From Georgenia wutianyii (GTDB lineage Bacteria; Actinomycetota; Actinomycetes; Actinomycetales; Actinomycetaceae): a stretch of DNA of 64,000 bases. The stretch lies in assembly GCF_006349365.1 (NCBI RefSeq), contig NZ_CP040899.1:2976001-3040000 (forward strand). The letters run 5' to 3'. The translations under genes and the position numbers were made by a program. Shown in pieces: positions 17,990 to 26,854 of the stretch. Each line of letters begins with the position of its first letter. Within the stretch, counting starts at the first letter, position 1. The notes beneath the pieces are model-generated. The model was given only the letters and a program-made list of their open reading frames with translations, did no database searches and had not been told where the DNA came from.

Positions 17990-18105
17990 GCAGCAGTGCC
18001 CGCCGTGGGCGGGGCCGGACAGGCGCCAGAGCTTCGACCGCACAGAAGAACTTCCCGACTCACCCCACTCGCTGATGGACGACCTCCGAGGAGCGCCCGC
18101 CGACC

Positions 18106-19419
18106 ATGAAGACCAACTCATACGCCCCCATCGAGGCACGCGAGGACGGGATCAGGATCGTCCTCGCGGGCGCCCCTCTCGACAACGACAACCGGGGGGT
18201 CGAGGCGTTGGGGACCTCGGTCGCCACGTATCTCGCAGGGGCACCCTCGGTCGAACGGTTGAGCATGCTGGACGGCGGGTGGGGAGTACGGACGACCCCG
18301 TTGCCAGACAGCTCCGCGGTCGTCGAGCGCATCGGGGTGCGGAACTCACGGCGCTGGCACCGTCGGGAGAGCTGGACACGCGTACGGATCGACCAGGCGC
18401 TGGGTGGGCTCGGCAACCCTCTTGTCGCACGCCTCACACAGGCGGACGCTGTCGTCGACCTCAGCGGTGGCGACAGCTTCACCGACCTTTACGGACCCCA
18501 GCGTCTCGACACGGTCTGCGCACCGAAGGAGGCGGCCCTGCGTTCCGGAAGACCGCTGGTGCTCCTCCCCCAGACCTACGGGCCGTTCACCACGACCGAC
18601 GGCCGACGGCGGGCGGAGCGGCTGGTGCGCTCGGCGACGATCGCTTACGCACGCGACAGCTGGAGCCACGACCGTCTGCTCGAGCTCGCGGGTCCGGACG
18701 CCCACAGCAGTCGCTTCCGCGAGGGGGTCGACGTCGCGTTCGGCCTGGCCCCCCAGCGGCCGGACGACGCGATCGCGGCGCACCTCGACGCGCTCGCCGG
18801 TGAGGTCGTGGTCGGGGTGAACGCGAGCGGGCTCCTGCGTGAGGTGTCGGCCGGGGAGCGTTTCGGGCTCGCAGGCGACTACATCGGGACCATGACCGAC
18901 ATGGTCAAGGCCCTGGTGGCCGCCGGCGCATACGTCGTGCTGGTCTCCCACGTGCACGGAAAGCACCCTCTCGAGAACGACTCGGCGGCGTTCGACCTCA
19001 TCGACGACGCCCTGAGCCCCTCGGAGCGCCGGCGCACGTGGCGGCTCGACCCCACACTCCGGGCGGCTCGCCTCAAGTGGTGCATCGCGCGGATGGACTG
19101 GTTCACCGGTTCGCGCATGCACGCGACGATCGCCGCGCTCAGCTCCGCCGTCCCCGCGTTCGGCTACGCCTACAGCGACAAGGCGCGCGGGGTCTTCGGC
19201 ACCTGTGGGACCGCGGACCAGGTCGCCGACGCGCGCGACATTGCGGGGGCGGAGGCCGTCGAGCAGGCGATGGCGTCCTTCTCCGCCCGCGATGAGGTCC
19301 GCCGTCGTCTCGAGGACCACGTCCCCGCCGTGGTCGACCGCGCCACCGAGCAGCTCGACGAGGTGCTTGCTGCGGCACAGGCGTGGCGGGCCGAGGGATC
19401 CGCGGAGGTGGTGGCGTGA
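18106..19419 (+). CDS. Polysaccharide pyruvyl-transferase family protein
   Basis: 437 residues. The start RIVLAGAPLDNDNRGVEALG matches the opening of the CsaB/WcaK pyruvyl-transferase family, where a Gly/Asn-Arg-Gly loop follows the first strand. The GT-B-like C-terminal half holds DWFTGSRMHATIAALS, the conserved R-x-H region. Such enzymes put ketal-linked pyruvate on sugars of EPS or wall polymers from phosphoenolpyruvate. It opens a new rightward operon after a 198-base gap and its stop overlaps the GTG of the next gene. A GAGGAG box lies somewhat far (~12 bases) upstream. Some family members are not pyruvyl transferases, so the exact reaction is inferred. Confidence 0.75.
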   Translation: MKTNSYAPIEAREDGIRIVLAGAPLDNDNRGVEALGTSVATYLAGAPSVERLSMLDGGWGVRTTPLPDSSAVVERIGVRNSRRWHRRESWTRVRIDQALGGLGNPLVARLTQADAVVDLSGGDSFTDLYGPQRLDTVCAPKEAALRSGRPLVLLPQTYGPFTTTDGRRRAERLVRSATIAYARDSWSHDRLLELAGPDAHSSRFREGVDVAFGLAPQRPDDAIAAHLDALAGEVVVGVNASGLLREVSAGERFGLAGDYIGTMTDMVKALVAAGAYVVLVSHVHGKHPLENDSAAFDLIDDALSPSERRRTWRLDPTLRAARLKWCIARMDWFTGSRMHATIAALSSAVPAFGYAYSDKARGVFGTCGTADQVADARDIAGAEAVEQAMASFSARDEVRRRLEDHVPAVVDRATEQLDEVLAAAQAWRAEGSAEVVA

Positions 19420-20654
19420 TCGGCCGCACGCCCCGCTCGATCCAGGAGGTGGTGGACGCGCACCTGTGCACAGGGTGTGGTGCCTGCGCCCACCTCGCGC
19501 CTGACGCGCTCGAGATGCGTGAGGTGCCCGGCGTCGGGCGACGTCCGCTCCCGATCGCCTCCGTCAACGGAACCGTGACCGGTGATGCGCTCGCCGCCTG
19601 CCCCGGCCGCGCCCTCGCCCACGATCCAGGAGCGCTGGACGGCGCCCCACTGCGCGGGGAGTGGGGTCCGGTCCTCGCGCTCTACGAGTGCTGGTCCACC
19701 GACCCGGACGTCCGGCACCGCGGCTCCTCGGGCGGCGTGACGACGGCCCTCGCGGCCCACGCCGTGACGTCCGGGCGCGCGACCGGCGCCCTGCAGGTGC
19801 AGGCCGACCCCGGCGACCCGTTGCGCAACGTCACCGTCCGGAACACGACCTACGCGACGATCACGGCGGCCACCGGCTCGCGGTACTCCCCGGCCAGCCC
19901 GTGCGAACGGCTGGACCTCGTGGAGCAGGCAGAGGGCCGGACCGTCTTCGTCGGAAAGCCGTGCGACGTCGCCGCCACCCGTCGCGCCGCCGAGCTCCGG
20001 CCGGTGCTCGACGGCAAGCTCGACGTCACGATCGCGATCTTCTGTGCCGGAACGCCGTCGACAGCCGCGACGGAGAAGCTCGTCCGCCGGCTCGGCACGG
20101 ACCCCGCCGACGTCGTCTCCGTCGACTACCGCGGCGAGGGCTGGCCGGGGCTCTTCCGGGTCCGCGGGACCGACGGGGAGGTGAGGAGCATGTCGTACGC
20201 CGAGTCGTGGGGCGGCACCCTCACCAAGCACCGGCAGTGGCGCTGCCTCGTCTGCCCGGACCACACCGGAGAGTTCGCCGATCTCTCCGTGGGCGACCCG
20301 TGGTACCGCGAGATCGGGCCCGACGAGCCGGGGCGTTCCCTCGTCGTCGTGCGCACGGAGGCCGGGCGGGCGGCGCTGATGTCGGCCCTCGCGGACGGTG
20401 CCCTCGCCGGCGAACCGCTCCCCCTCGACCGCCTTCCGCAGTCGCAGCCCGGCCTCGCGGCCACCCGCGGCGCGGTCTGGGGCCGCGTGCTCACCATGGC
20501 CCTCATGGGCCTGAAGGTGCCGCGCTACCGCCACATGCCCGCCTTCCGGCTGTGGTGGGACCTCCCCCTGCGCGGCAAGGTCACGTCCGTCGGGGGAACC
20601 TACCGGCGCGCCCGCGAGCGCGGCCTGCGGCGCCCGGAGGTGGCGGCGCGATGA
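19416..20654 (+). CDS. FrhB-family (coenzyme F420 hydrogenase beta subunit-like) iron-sulfur protein
   Basis: 412 residues. LCTGCGACAHLAPDAL near residue 20 is the start of a ferredoxin-like 4Fe-4S cluster. GSSGGVTTALAAHAV, FVGKPCDVAATRR and WRCLVCPDHTGEFADLSVGD are the hallmarks of the FrhB N- and C-terminal domains. Family members reduce flavin or F420; versions beside pyruvyl-transferase genes in polysaccharide clusters are common but not well understood. The GTG start has GGAGG 7 bases upstream and overlaps the previous stop (GTGA). The next gene overlaps as ATGA, so all are translationally coupled. A redox-linked step in forming or decorating the polymer is inferred. Confidence 0.8.
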   Translation: MIGRTPRSIQEVVDAHLCTGCGACAHLAPDALEMREVPGVGRRPLPIASVNGTVTGDALAACPGRALAHDPGALDGAPLRGEWGPVLALYECWSTDPDVRHRGSSGGVTTALAAHAVTSGRATGALQVQADPGDPLRNVTVRNTTYATITAATGSRYSPASPCERLDLVEQAEGRTVFVGKPCDVAATRRAAELRPVLDGKLDVTIAIFCAGTPSTAATEKLVRRLGTDPADVVSVDYRGEGWPGLFRVRGTDGEVRSMSYAESWGGTLTKHRQWRCLVCPDHTGEFADLSVGDPWYREIGPDEPGRSLVVVRTEAGRAALMSALADGALAGEPLPLDRLPQSQPGLAATRGAVWGRVLTMALMGLKVPRYRHMPAFRLWWDLPLRGKVTSVGGTYRRARERGLRRPEVAAR

Positions 20655-21496
20655 GCCACCGAGCCGACATCCTCATGATCACCTACCGCAGCGCCGGCTA
20701 CCTCCACCTCAGCCTCCCGCGCCTCCTCGAGACGCTCGGGGAGCGCGACCGCGTCTGGCTGTGGCACAACGGCGACGACGAGGCCACCCTCGAGGCGCTG
20801 CGCCCCTTCCGCAGCGACCCCCGGGTCCACCGGTACCACCACAGCAGGGAGAACGTCCGGCTCCGCGAACCGACCAACTGGCTGTGGCAGGAGTCGACCG
20901 CGCGGTTCGTCTCCAAGGTCGATGACGACTGCCGTGTCGCCCCCGGCTGGCTCGACACGTTCACCGCGGCCCACGACGCGAACCCCGAGCTGGGCGTGGT
21001 CGGGAGCTGGCGCCATCCCGACTCCGACTACCTCCCCGCGCTCGCCCAGCGCAAAACCGTCACGCTGGCCGGCGGCCACCGGCTCATGCGCAACCTCTGG
21101 GTCCAGGGCAGCGGCTACCTCATGCCTCGCGCCCTCGCGGTCCAGCACGGTGGGATCCGGGAGGGCGAGGCCTTCACGAGCTTCTGCATCCGTCTCGCCC
21201 AGGCGGGCGCACTGAACGGCTTCTACTACCCGTTCGTGCCTGAGGACCACATGGACGACCCTCGCTCGCCGCACACCCTCATCCGGACCGACGCCGACTT
21301 GCGTGACCGGATGCCGCTCTCCGCGGCGGCGAACGGCGTCGAGACCGTCGCCGACTGGACCGCCCAGCTCGAGCGCAGCGCACGCGTCCTGCAAGCGGCT
21401 TCGGTCGACCCGCGCGCCTACGTGGGGTGGCGCCGTAAGGTCAGCTCCGCTCGCAAGAAGGTCGCGCGCCTGGCCGGGAGGCCCGCGAAGTGGTGA
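20651..21496 (+). CDS. Family 2 glycosyltransferase
   Basis: 281 residues. The start ADILMITYRSAGYLHLSLPRLL and the acidic FVSKVDDDCRVAPGW near residue 95 mark a GT-A family 2 enzyme, with VKVDDD in place of the more usual DxD. It should act in the cytoplasm on the lipid-linked repeat unit. Its ATG overlaps the FrhB-like stop (ATGA) and it overlaps the next transferase by seven bases, so it belongs to the same coupled operon. The C-terminus is strongly basic (WRRKVSSARKKVARLAGRP), suiting membrane association. Donor sugar unknown. Confidence 0.75.
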   Translation: MSHRADILMITYRSAGYLHLSLPRLLETLGERDRVWLWHNGDDEATLEALRPFRSDPRVHRYHHSRENVRLREPTNWLWQESTARFVSKVDDDCRVAPGWLDTFTAAHDANPELGVVGSWRHPDSDYLPALAQRKTVTLAGGHRLMRNLWVQGSGYLMPRALAVQHGGIREGEAFTSFCIRLAQAGALNGFYYPFVPEDHMDDPRSPHTLIRTDADLRDRMPLSAAANGVETVADWTAQLERSARVLQAASVDPRAYVGWRRKVSSARKKVARLAGRPAKW

Positions 21497-22473
21497 CGGC
21501 GGTCGCGGCCCCCACGCCGGCAGCGGCGGAGGCCGATCCGGACGTGCTCGTCGCCGTGGTGACCTACAACAGCGCACCGCTGATCGAGGGGTTCCTGCGC
21601 GCCCTGCCGGCGGCCCTCGCCGGCGCGGGCACCGCGAGGGTCGTCGTCGTGGACAACGGCTCACGGGACGGCACACCGGACCTCGTCCGCACCGTGGCTC
21701 CGTGGGCGGTGGTCCTCGAGGTGGGCGCCAACCGCGGGTACGCGGCCGGGATCAACTTGGCGCTGAGCTGTTCGTCGGCACGTCGCGGCTCCTACGTGCT
21801 CAACCCGGACGCGATCCCCTCGCCGGGCAGCGTGGACCGCCTCGCGCGCGCGGTCGAGACGGACACCGGGCTGGGGATCGCGGTCCCTAGGATCGTCGAC
21901 GAGCAAGGTCGGTTGAAGCTCTCGCTGCGGCGTGAGCCGACGCTCTGGCGAGCGCTGGGAGAGGCCACACTCGGGGGCCGGCGCGCGTCACGCGTGCCTC
22001 TGCTCGGTGAGGTCGTCGGCGACGTGGACAGGTACGTCGACGGCGCGACCGCGGACTGGGCCACCGGTGCCGCCATGTTCATCGCGCCCCGGACGGTCGA
22101 ACGAGTCGGCCCGTGGTCGGAGGACTTCTTCCTCTACTCCGAGGAGACCGACTTCGCCCTGCGTACGCGCGATGCCGGCCTGCGCCTCGCGCTCGTCGCC
22201 GACGCGAGCGTCATGCACCCCGGGGGTGAGCTCGGCACGTCGCCGTGGCTGTGGAGCCTCGCGGCCGTGAACCGGACGCGCCTGTATCGCCGACGCCATC
22301 GGGCGCTGCCGAGCGCGGCCTACTGGTCCGCCGTGCTCCTCAACGAGGTGCTCCGGGTCCGCCGCGGTCCTCAGCACCGCGAGGCCGTCCGGGCGCTGCT
22401 CCGCGGTGTGCGCTTCCCGGTGGACACCGCCCCGGGTCCCGTGCAGACGGGGGGAGCGCGGGCGACGCGCTGA
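21490..22473 (+). CDS. Family 2 glycosyltransferase (rhamnosyltransferase-like)
   Basis: 327 residues. VLVAVVTYNSAPLIEGFLRAL, VVVDNGSRDGT and YVLNPDAIPS around residue 105 give the GT-A core with an NPD metal site, and WATGAAMFIAPR plus FFLYSEETDFALR match the WbbL/rhamnosyltransferase-like branch. It is the last gene of the pyruvyl-transferase operon and stops 37 bases short of the convergent flippase gene. GTG at 21490 has GGGAGG eight bases upstream; GTG at 21493 would make a tidy four-base overlap with the previous stop, so the start is uncertain by one codon. Confidence 0.8.
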   Translation: MVTAVAAPTPAAAEADPDVLVAVVTYNSAPLIEGFLRALPAALAGAGTARVVVVDNGSRDGTPDLVRTVAPWAVVLEVGANRGYAAGINLALSCSSARRGSYVLNPDAIPSPGSVDRLARAVETDTGLGIAVPRIVDEQGRLKLSLRREPTLWRALGEATLGGRRASRVPLLGEVVGDVDRYVDGATADWATGAAMFIAPRTVERVGPWSEDFFLYSEETDFALRTRDAGLRLALVADASVMHPGGELGTSPWLWSLAAVNRTRLYRRRHRALPSAAYWSAVLLNEVLRVRRGPQHREAVRALLRGVRFPVDTAPGPVQTGGARATR

Positions 22474-22510
22474 CGCGTCAGGGCACTCCCGAGCAGGTCC
22501 TTCCGGGGGC

Positions 22511-24073
22511 TCAGCTCGCAGGTGCGCCCAGCTTCTGCTTGGCCCCGCGACCGCTCCGGACGGTCCTGACGAGCACGGCGAGCTCGCGGCGAGCGCCGCG
22601 CCACAGCGCCATGCACGAACCCCACACGACCAGCGCACTGGCGCCGACGACGAGCAGGACGACCGCCGACCCGAGGTCCTGCGGCAGGACCGACCGGACC
22701 GTCACGGAGACGCCGAGCACGAGCAGCGCGATCACCGCGGGACGGGTCATGGCCACGAACGGGTCACGGAGCGCGACCGAGGTGTGCCTGCAGGCGAGCA
22801 CGAAGCCCGGGACGAGCAGGACAACCTGGCTCACGGCGTACGACGCCGCCACGCCGTCGACGCCCCAGCGCACCCCCACGAGGAAGCCCGCCACCGTCAC
22901 CGCCCCGCTGAGCACGGCCCAGCCCGCGTAGGGCCTGCCCCGACCCGTGCTCGTGTAGATCCAGCCCGTCGTCGTCGAGACGAGCTGGACGAATCCCGCG
23001 ACGGCGAGCAGCTGGAAGATCCCCGCCGCGGCCAGCCACTGGTCGCCCAGGACGACGTCGACGATCTCCCTCGCACCGACGGCGAGGACGACCACGAGGG
23101 GCATGCCCGCGTGGCACAAGCCGCTGATGGCCGCACGGTAGGCGCGACGGTAGCGCTCGGGCTCCTCCTGGAGGCTCGCGAGTGTGGGGACCATGACGGA
23201 CTGGATCGGTGTCTTGATCCGGCGCAACGGCAGCATGAGCAGGCTGTACGCGCGCGTGTAGAGACCCAGCACGCCCGCGTCGAGGAACCGACCGATGACG
23301 ACGTTGTCGGCCTCCCGGGACACGGTGTGGAAGAGGTTGGCGATCGACACGTGCGCGCCGAACCTCAGCAGCGGCAGTGCCTCGGCGAGCTGACGCGGTC
23401 GCGAGGGACGCCACGGCACGGCCCACCAGTTGAGGACCGTGCTGAACAGCAGGGCGCTGACGTTCTGCACCACGAGCGACCACACACCCATCCCCAGGAG
23501 CGCCGCGACGATCGCCGCGACGCTGCCGAGGAGCCCGGCCAGGACGTCCCTCATGGAGATCCGCCGGAACTGCATGGCGCGGTTGAGCAGCGCGCCGTGC
23601 TGGACGGACAGGCCGGACACGACGAACCCGGCACCGAGCGCGATGCAGATCGGCACGAGAGCCGGCTCGTCGTAGAACGACGCCAGCGGCACGCCGCCCA
23701 CCGCGACCAGCGCAGCGAGGACCAGACCGGCAACCGCGTTCACCCAGAACAGCGCGTTCACCTGGCTCCAGGTGAGGTCGGCGCGTTGGACGACGGCCTG
23801 GCTGAGGCCGAGCTGCCTGAACTGGGTCACGATGACGCTCAGGGTCAGCGCCATCGCCATGAGCCCGAAGTCAGCGGGGGTGAGGAGCCTGGCGAGCACC
23901 ATCGTGGTCCCGATCTGGACCAGGGCGGACAGCCAGCTCCCGAGCAGCGTCCAGCTCACTCCCCGTGCGACCGAGCGCCCGAGCTGCCCGTCCGCGACGG
24001 ACCGCGCGAGCCAGCCGTCGAGCTCTCGCGGCGTGCTCCTGCCTGTTCCACCGCCCTCTCCGCGGAGACGCAA
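22511..24073 (-). CDS. Wzx-type polysaccharide flippase
   Basis: 520 residues with twelve or more hydrophobic segments spread along the chain, starting near residue 38 (VSWTLLGSWLSALVQIGTTMVLARLLTPADFGLMAMA). That opening, with LARLLTP-DFG, is diagnostic of the Wzx/TuaB/MOP-type polysaccharide exporters. It should flip the undecaprenyl-linked repeat unit across the membrane for the Wzy-like polymerase. The start is TTG, supported by GGAGG eight bases upstream; codons before it show no coding character. It is convergent with the GT2 operon, and the EPS motif lies ~97 bases upstream. Confidence 0.85.
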   Translation of the reverse strand: MRLRGEGGGTGRSTPRELDGWLARSVADGQLGRSVARGVSWTLLGSWLSALVQIGTTMVLARLLTPADFGLMAMALTLSVIVTQFRQLGLSQAVVQRADLTWSQVNALFWVNAVAGLVLAALVAVGGVPLASFYDEPALVPICIALGAGFVVSGLSVQHGALLNRAMQFRRISMRDVLAGLLGSVAAIVAALLGMGVWSLVVQNVSALLFSTVLNWWAVPWRPSRPRQLAEALPLLRFGAHVSIANLFHTVSREADNVVIGRFLDAGVLGLYTRAYSLLMLPLRRIKTPIQSVMVPTLASLQEEPERYRRAYRAAISGLCHAGMPLVVVLAVGAREIVDVVLGDQWLAAAGIFQLLAVAGFVQLVSTTTGWIYTSTGRGRPYAGWAVLSGAVTVAGFLVGVRWGVDGVAASYAVSQVVLLVPGFVLACRHTSVALRDPFVAMTRPAVIALLVLGVSVTVRSVLPQDLGSAVVLLVVGASALVVWGSCMALWRGARRELAVLVRTVRSGRGAKQKLGAPAS

Positions 24074-24170
24074 GTCCGGACCTCCTCGCCTCCTCCGGTA
24101 GCAACCCTCTCAGCGTAGTGACGCCCGTCCCCGCGCCCAGGCGGACCGAGAGGTGAACGGCTCCCGGACC

Positions 24171-24181
24171 GGGGGTGAGCC
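24171..24181 (-). promoter_or_regulatory. Recurrent motif GGCTCACCCCC (copy C)
   Basis: Minus-strand GGCTCACCCCC lies ~97 bases before the flippase start. Together with its flank it matches copy B over 14 bases (GGGGTGAGCCGACG on the plus strand), the best pairwise match in the set. Confidence 0.45.
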
Positions 24182-24192
24182 GACGGTGACGT

Positions 24193-24212
24193 ACGTCGGG
24201 CCGGCCCGACGT
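24193..24212. other. Perfect 20-base palindrome after the beta-helix gene
   Basis: Two exact complementary 10-base arms (ACGTCGGGCC/GGCCCGACGT) meet with no spacer, and a decayed second copy (CGTCGGACCGGCCCGTC) follows at once. It lies ~33 bases past the stop of the leftward beta-helix gene and could be its terminator, although there is no loop or T-run; an operator for the flippase gene is the other option. Confidence 0.35.
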
Positions 24213-24244
24213 GCGTCGGACCGGCCCGTCATCGGAGTGCTGGA

Positions 24245-25498
24245 TCAGCGCACCGGCGTGTCAGTGCCCTGCCAGACGTTGCTGTCGTCCCACCGGCTGG
24301 CGTCGGCGAGGTTGCCGACGGCGCCGTAGCGGTAGTTGGGACCGAACTGGTTCCTGCTGTACCGCGCACTGTCGACGATGCCCTTGCCCCCGTTGATGGT
24401 GAAGTTCCCTCCGTTGAAGAGGTTGTCCTCCACCACGAGGTTGCTGATGGGGTCGTCACCGAGCAGCGAGCCGATCTGGATCGCCGCGTTCATCGGGTCG
24501 TCCGTCGCCGCCCGGTAGGCCTGGAAGTTGTTGCCCCGGATGGTGATGTTGTCACCCTTGCGGATCTGCAGGGCGTCGTGGTGGCCACCGGGCTGACGGA
24601 AGAGGTCGTGGATGTAGGTGTCCTCCACGGTGACGTTGTCCGCCTCGATCCGGATACCGTCCTCGGCGGAGTGGATGTCCGCCCCACGTAGAGTTCCGGC
24701 CCCCTTGAAGAAGACCCCGATGCCGGTGCCGTCCTGGTTGTCGATCTCGACGTTCTCGATGAGTGCCCCCGTGACGCCCTTCTCCACCTTGACGGGGTAC
24801 TGGGGCGTGCCGGTCTCGATCAGCGAGTTGCGGATGGTGACGTCGTCGGCGGCGATGGTGACAGTGCCGCGGATGTGCATGCCCTCGACGACGGTGCCCG
24901 GCTCCGTGATGGTCAGGCCGCCGGAGTCCGTGAGCCTGACGCCGTCGGGAACACCGGTCGTCTCCGCGGTCGGGAACCCGTCGCGGCCGGACTCGGGCCC
25001 CGGCGCGGGCTCCGGCAGCACCGACTCACCGAGCTGGCCGGCGTTGAGCTCGTACGGCACGCCGTCGACCGTGCTGTCGACGACGACGGCGGGCGACTTC
25101 TCCGAGGACATGAAGTCGTGGCGGCATCCCTCGATAGCGACGCCTTCGGCGTAGTAATTGCCGAACGTGATGCCGTTCGTCTTCTTCGGGTTCTCGCAGT
25201 TCACGGTCGAGTGGAGGATCTGTGCGTTCTCGACGTCCGAGTCGACGCGGATGCTGTGGTTGCCGCCGTAGGTGACCCGCGTGTTCATGATGGTCACGTC
25301 GTCGGCCTTGATGTGAATGTTGCCGTGGACGTCGAGTCCGTCGATGACGGTGCCGTCCTCGGTGATCGTCAGGCTTCCGGAAGGTGTCAGGGTGGTTCCA
25401 TCGGGGACTCCGGCCGTCACGGCGGCGGCGGGGGCTGCGACGGTGATCGCTCCCCCGAGCGCGACGGCGACGGCCGCGAGTATGTGTGTGGCTCGCAT
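24245..25498 (-). CDS. Secreted right-handed beta-helix protein with an internal duplication
   Basis: 417 residues. Signal peptide at ~1-26 (ILAAVAVALGGAITVAAPAAA). The mature part starts with GVPDGTTLTPSGSLTI, repeated at about residue 170 as GVPDGVRLTDSGGLTI, each copy continuing IKADDVTI/IAADDVTI. The first copy stops after three or four coils; the second runs on through coils with NVTVEDT, NITIRGNNF and NLVVEDNLF to the end, the pattern of pectate-lyase-like parallel beta-helices. No catalytic residues can be assigned. Polysaccharide binding or cleavage is likely from the fold and setting (inference). ATG at 25498 is chosen because AAAAGAG precedes it at 5 bases; ATG at 25513 is in the same frame. 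Confidence 0.8.
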   Translation of the reverse strand: MRATHILAAVAVALGGAITVAAPAAAVTAGVPDGTTLTPSGSLTITEDGTVIDGLDVHGNIHIKADDVTIMNTRVTYGGNHSIRVDSDVENAQILHSTVNCENPKKTNGITFGNYYAEGVAIEGCRHDFMSSEKSPAVVVDSTVDGVPYELNAGQLGESVLPEPAPGPESGRDGFPTAETTGVPDGVRLTDSGGLTITEPGTVVEGMHIRGTVTIAADDVTIRNSLIETGTPQYPVKVEKGVTGALIENVEIDNQDGTGIGVFFKGAGTLRGADIHSAEDGIRIEADNVTVEDTYIHDLFRQPGGHHDALQIRKGDNITIRGNNFQAYRAATDDPMNAAIQIGSLLGDDPISNLVVEDNLFNGGNFTINGGKGIVDSARYSRNQFGPNYRYGAVGNLADASRWDDSNVWQGTDTPVR

Positions 25499-25581
25499 GG
25501 GTACTCTTTTCATTTGGGAGGGAGGCGTGCCTGAGCACGCCTGTATGGGGATCCCGCCCGGTCCCCCGTGAACGCCCCCAC

Positions 25582-25599
25582 TGTAACCAGATCGTTACA
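25582..25599 (-). promoter_or_regulatory. 18-base operator-like palindrome in an AT-rich upstream region
   Basis: TGTAAC (25582-25587) and GTTACA (25594-25599) are exact complements around six bases, ~85 bases before the beta-helix gene. The surrounding 25580-25690 is much richer in A/T than the rest of the window and carries short A-runs at about 25604, 25614, 25622 and 25643, close to helical phase. It looks like an operator for a dimeric repressor or activator in curved DNA (inference). Confidence 0.5.
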
Positions 25600-25688
25600 T
25601 GCCAAATCGGCCCAAAGTCCCAAAACCGGGACAGATGGGCTCAAATCGCCTGGTCAGCGAATAGCCGTCGAGCAATTAGTGAGAATCG

Positions 25689-26714
25689 TCACACCCTTCC
25701 GAGAGTGAATTCTCGGGTGCTTTCTGCTCGTTGGACGCGCCGTGACATCGCCGCCATGAGGTCCGCCGCGGTGAGCTCCCCGGGCAGTCTGCGGACCGCC
25801 AGTCCGCGCCGGTCCAGCTCGCGCGCGATGAGCTCCTGGTGGTCGTCCACGTGCTCGCCCTCGCTCCGCCGTCGCGGCAGCACCACGGGGGTGCGACCGG
25901 CGTCCAGCGCCGTGAGGCACGAGCCGATCCCGGCGTGCGCGACGACGAGGTCGGCGTCGGCGATCGCCCTGCGCAGCTCTGCCGCGGGGACGTCCGCCCG
26001 GCCGTCGAGCGGCAGGCCCGAGCAGTCGGTGACGCCCACCTGCCAGAGCACCTCGGCGTCCGGCGCCAGGACCTCGGGCAGCGCGCGGAGCACGGCCTCC
26101 ACCGCCCGGCGGAACCCGTAACGGCGCATCGTCCCGAGGGTGACCACCACCCGGTGCGCTGCCCCGGAGGGCGAGGCGGGCACGGCGGGCACGGCCTCGT
26201 ACCCGTCGAACAGGGAGCCGCGGAACTGCCAGCGATCGCCCGCCCACGCGGGGTACTGGCTGTAGGTGCTGGTTCCAGGCACCCGTGAGACGAGCCGGCC
26301 GGTGAGGCTGGGGCCGTCCGCGCGCGCGGCACTCTCGACGTAGTGGGTCTGCAGCCCCAGCGCGCGGGCCACCGGGAGGAAGGCGAGCGCGATGCCCGAG
26401 CCGGTGCTCACCACCACGTCGTAGCGGCCCGAGCGCAGGATCTGGCGGGCGCCCACCATCGCCCTCGCGACCTGCCCGTACCCGCGTGGCGGGATGTAGG
26501 GCACGTGGTGGACCACCTGCCCGGCGAGGAGCGAGCGGGACTGCGCCTCGTCGAAGGTCGCCCACTCGACCTCGTCGAAGGGTGGTCGGAAGCGCTCGTG
26601 GAGACGCCACAGCTGCTCGAGGTGACCTCCGGTGGAGGCCACGAGCAGCGCGCGCCTGCGGCGCGGGGCGCCCGCGCGTGCGGACGCTGCGGTGATGGAT
26701 CTGACGGAGCTCAC
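25689..26714 (-). CDS. PssD-PssE-type (Alg14-Alg13-like) fused glycosyltransferase
   Basis: 341 residues. The N-terminal half has ALLVASTGGHLEQLWRL, the mark of the Alg14/PssD acceptor-membrane subunit. The C-terminal half starts VVVTLGTMRRYGFRRAVEAV and carries VVAHAGIGSCLTAL near 275, as in the Alg13/PssE donor-binding subunit (GT28-like). These halves are often separate genes in EPS clusters; here they are one chain. It should transfer a sugar from a UDP-type donor onto the lipid-linked intermediate. The GTG start has GGGGAGGG six bases upstream. It stands alone, leftward, between the LuxR pair and the beta-helix gene. Confidence 0.8.
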   Translation of the reverse strand: MSSVRSITAASARAGAPRRRRALLVASTGGHLEQLWRLHERFRPPFDEVEWATFDEAQSRSLLAGQVVHHVPYIPPRGYGQVARAMVGARQILRSGRYDVVVSTGSGIALAFLPVARALGLQTHYVESAARADGPSLTGRLVSRVPGTSTYSQYPAWAGDRWQFRGSLFDGYEAVPAVPASPSGAAHRVVVTLGTMRRYGFRRAVEAVLRALPEVLAPDAEVLWQVGVTDCSGLPLDGRADVPAAELRRAIADADLVVAHAGIGSCLTALDAGRTPVVLPRRRSEGEHVDDHQELIARELDRRGLAVRRLPGELTAADLMAAMSRRVQRAESTREFTLGRV

Positions 26715-26854
26715 GTGGGCCCTCCCCGACGGAAGCAGCGGCCGGCCGGGACACGCACCTGCCGGCCGACGGATGCATTGATCAGCCCACCACCTCCCCG
26801 ACCCCGGCGACCCCGCACGCCCGGGTGATCGGGAGCCGAATCGGAGCTCGCCGG

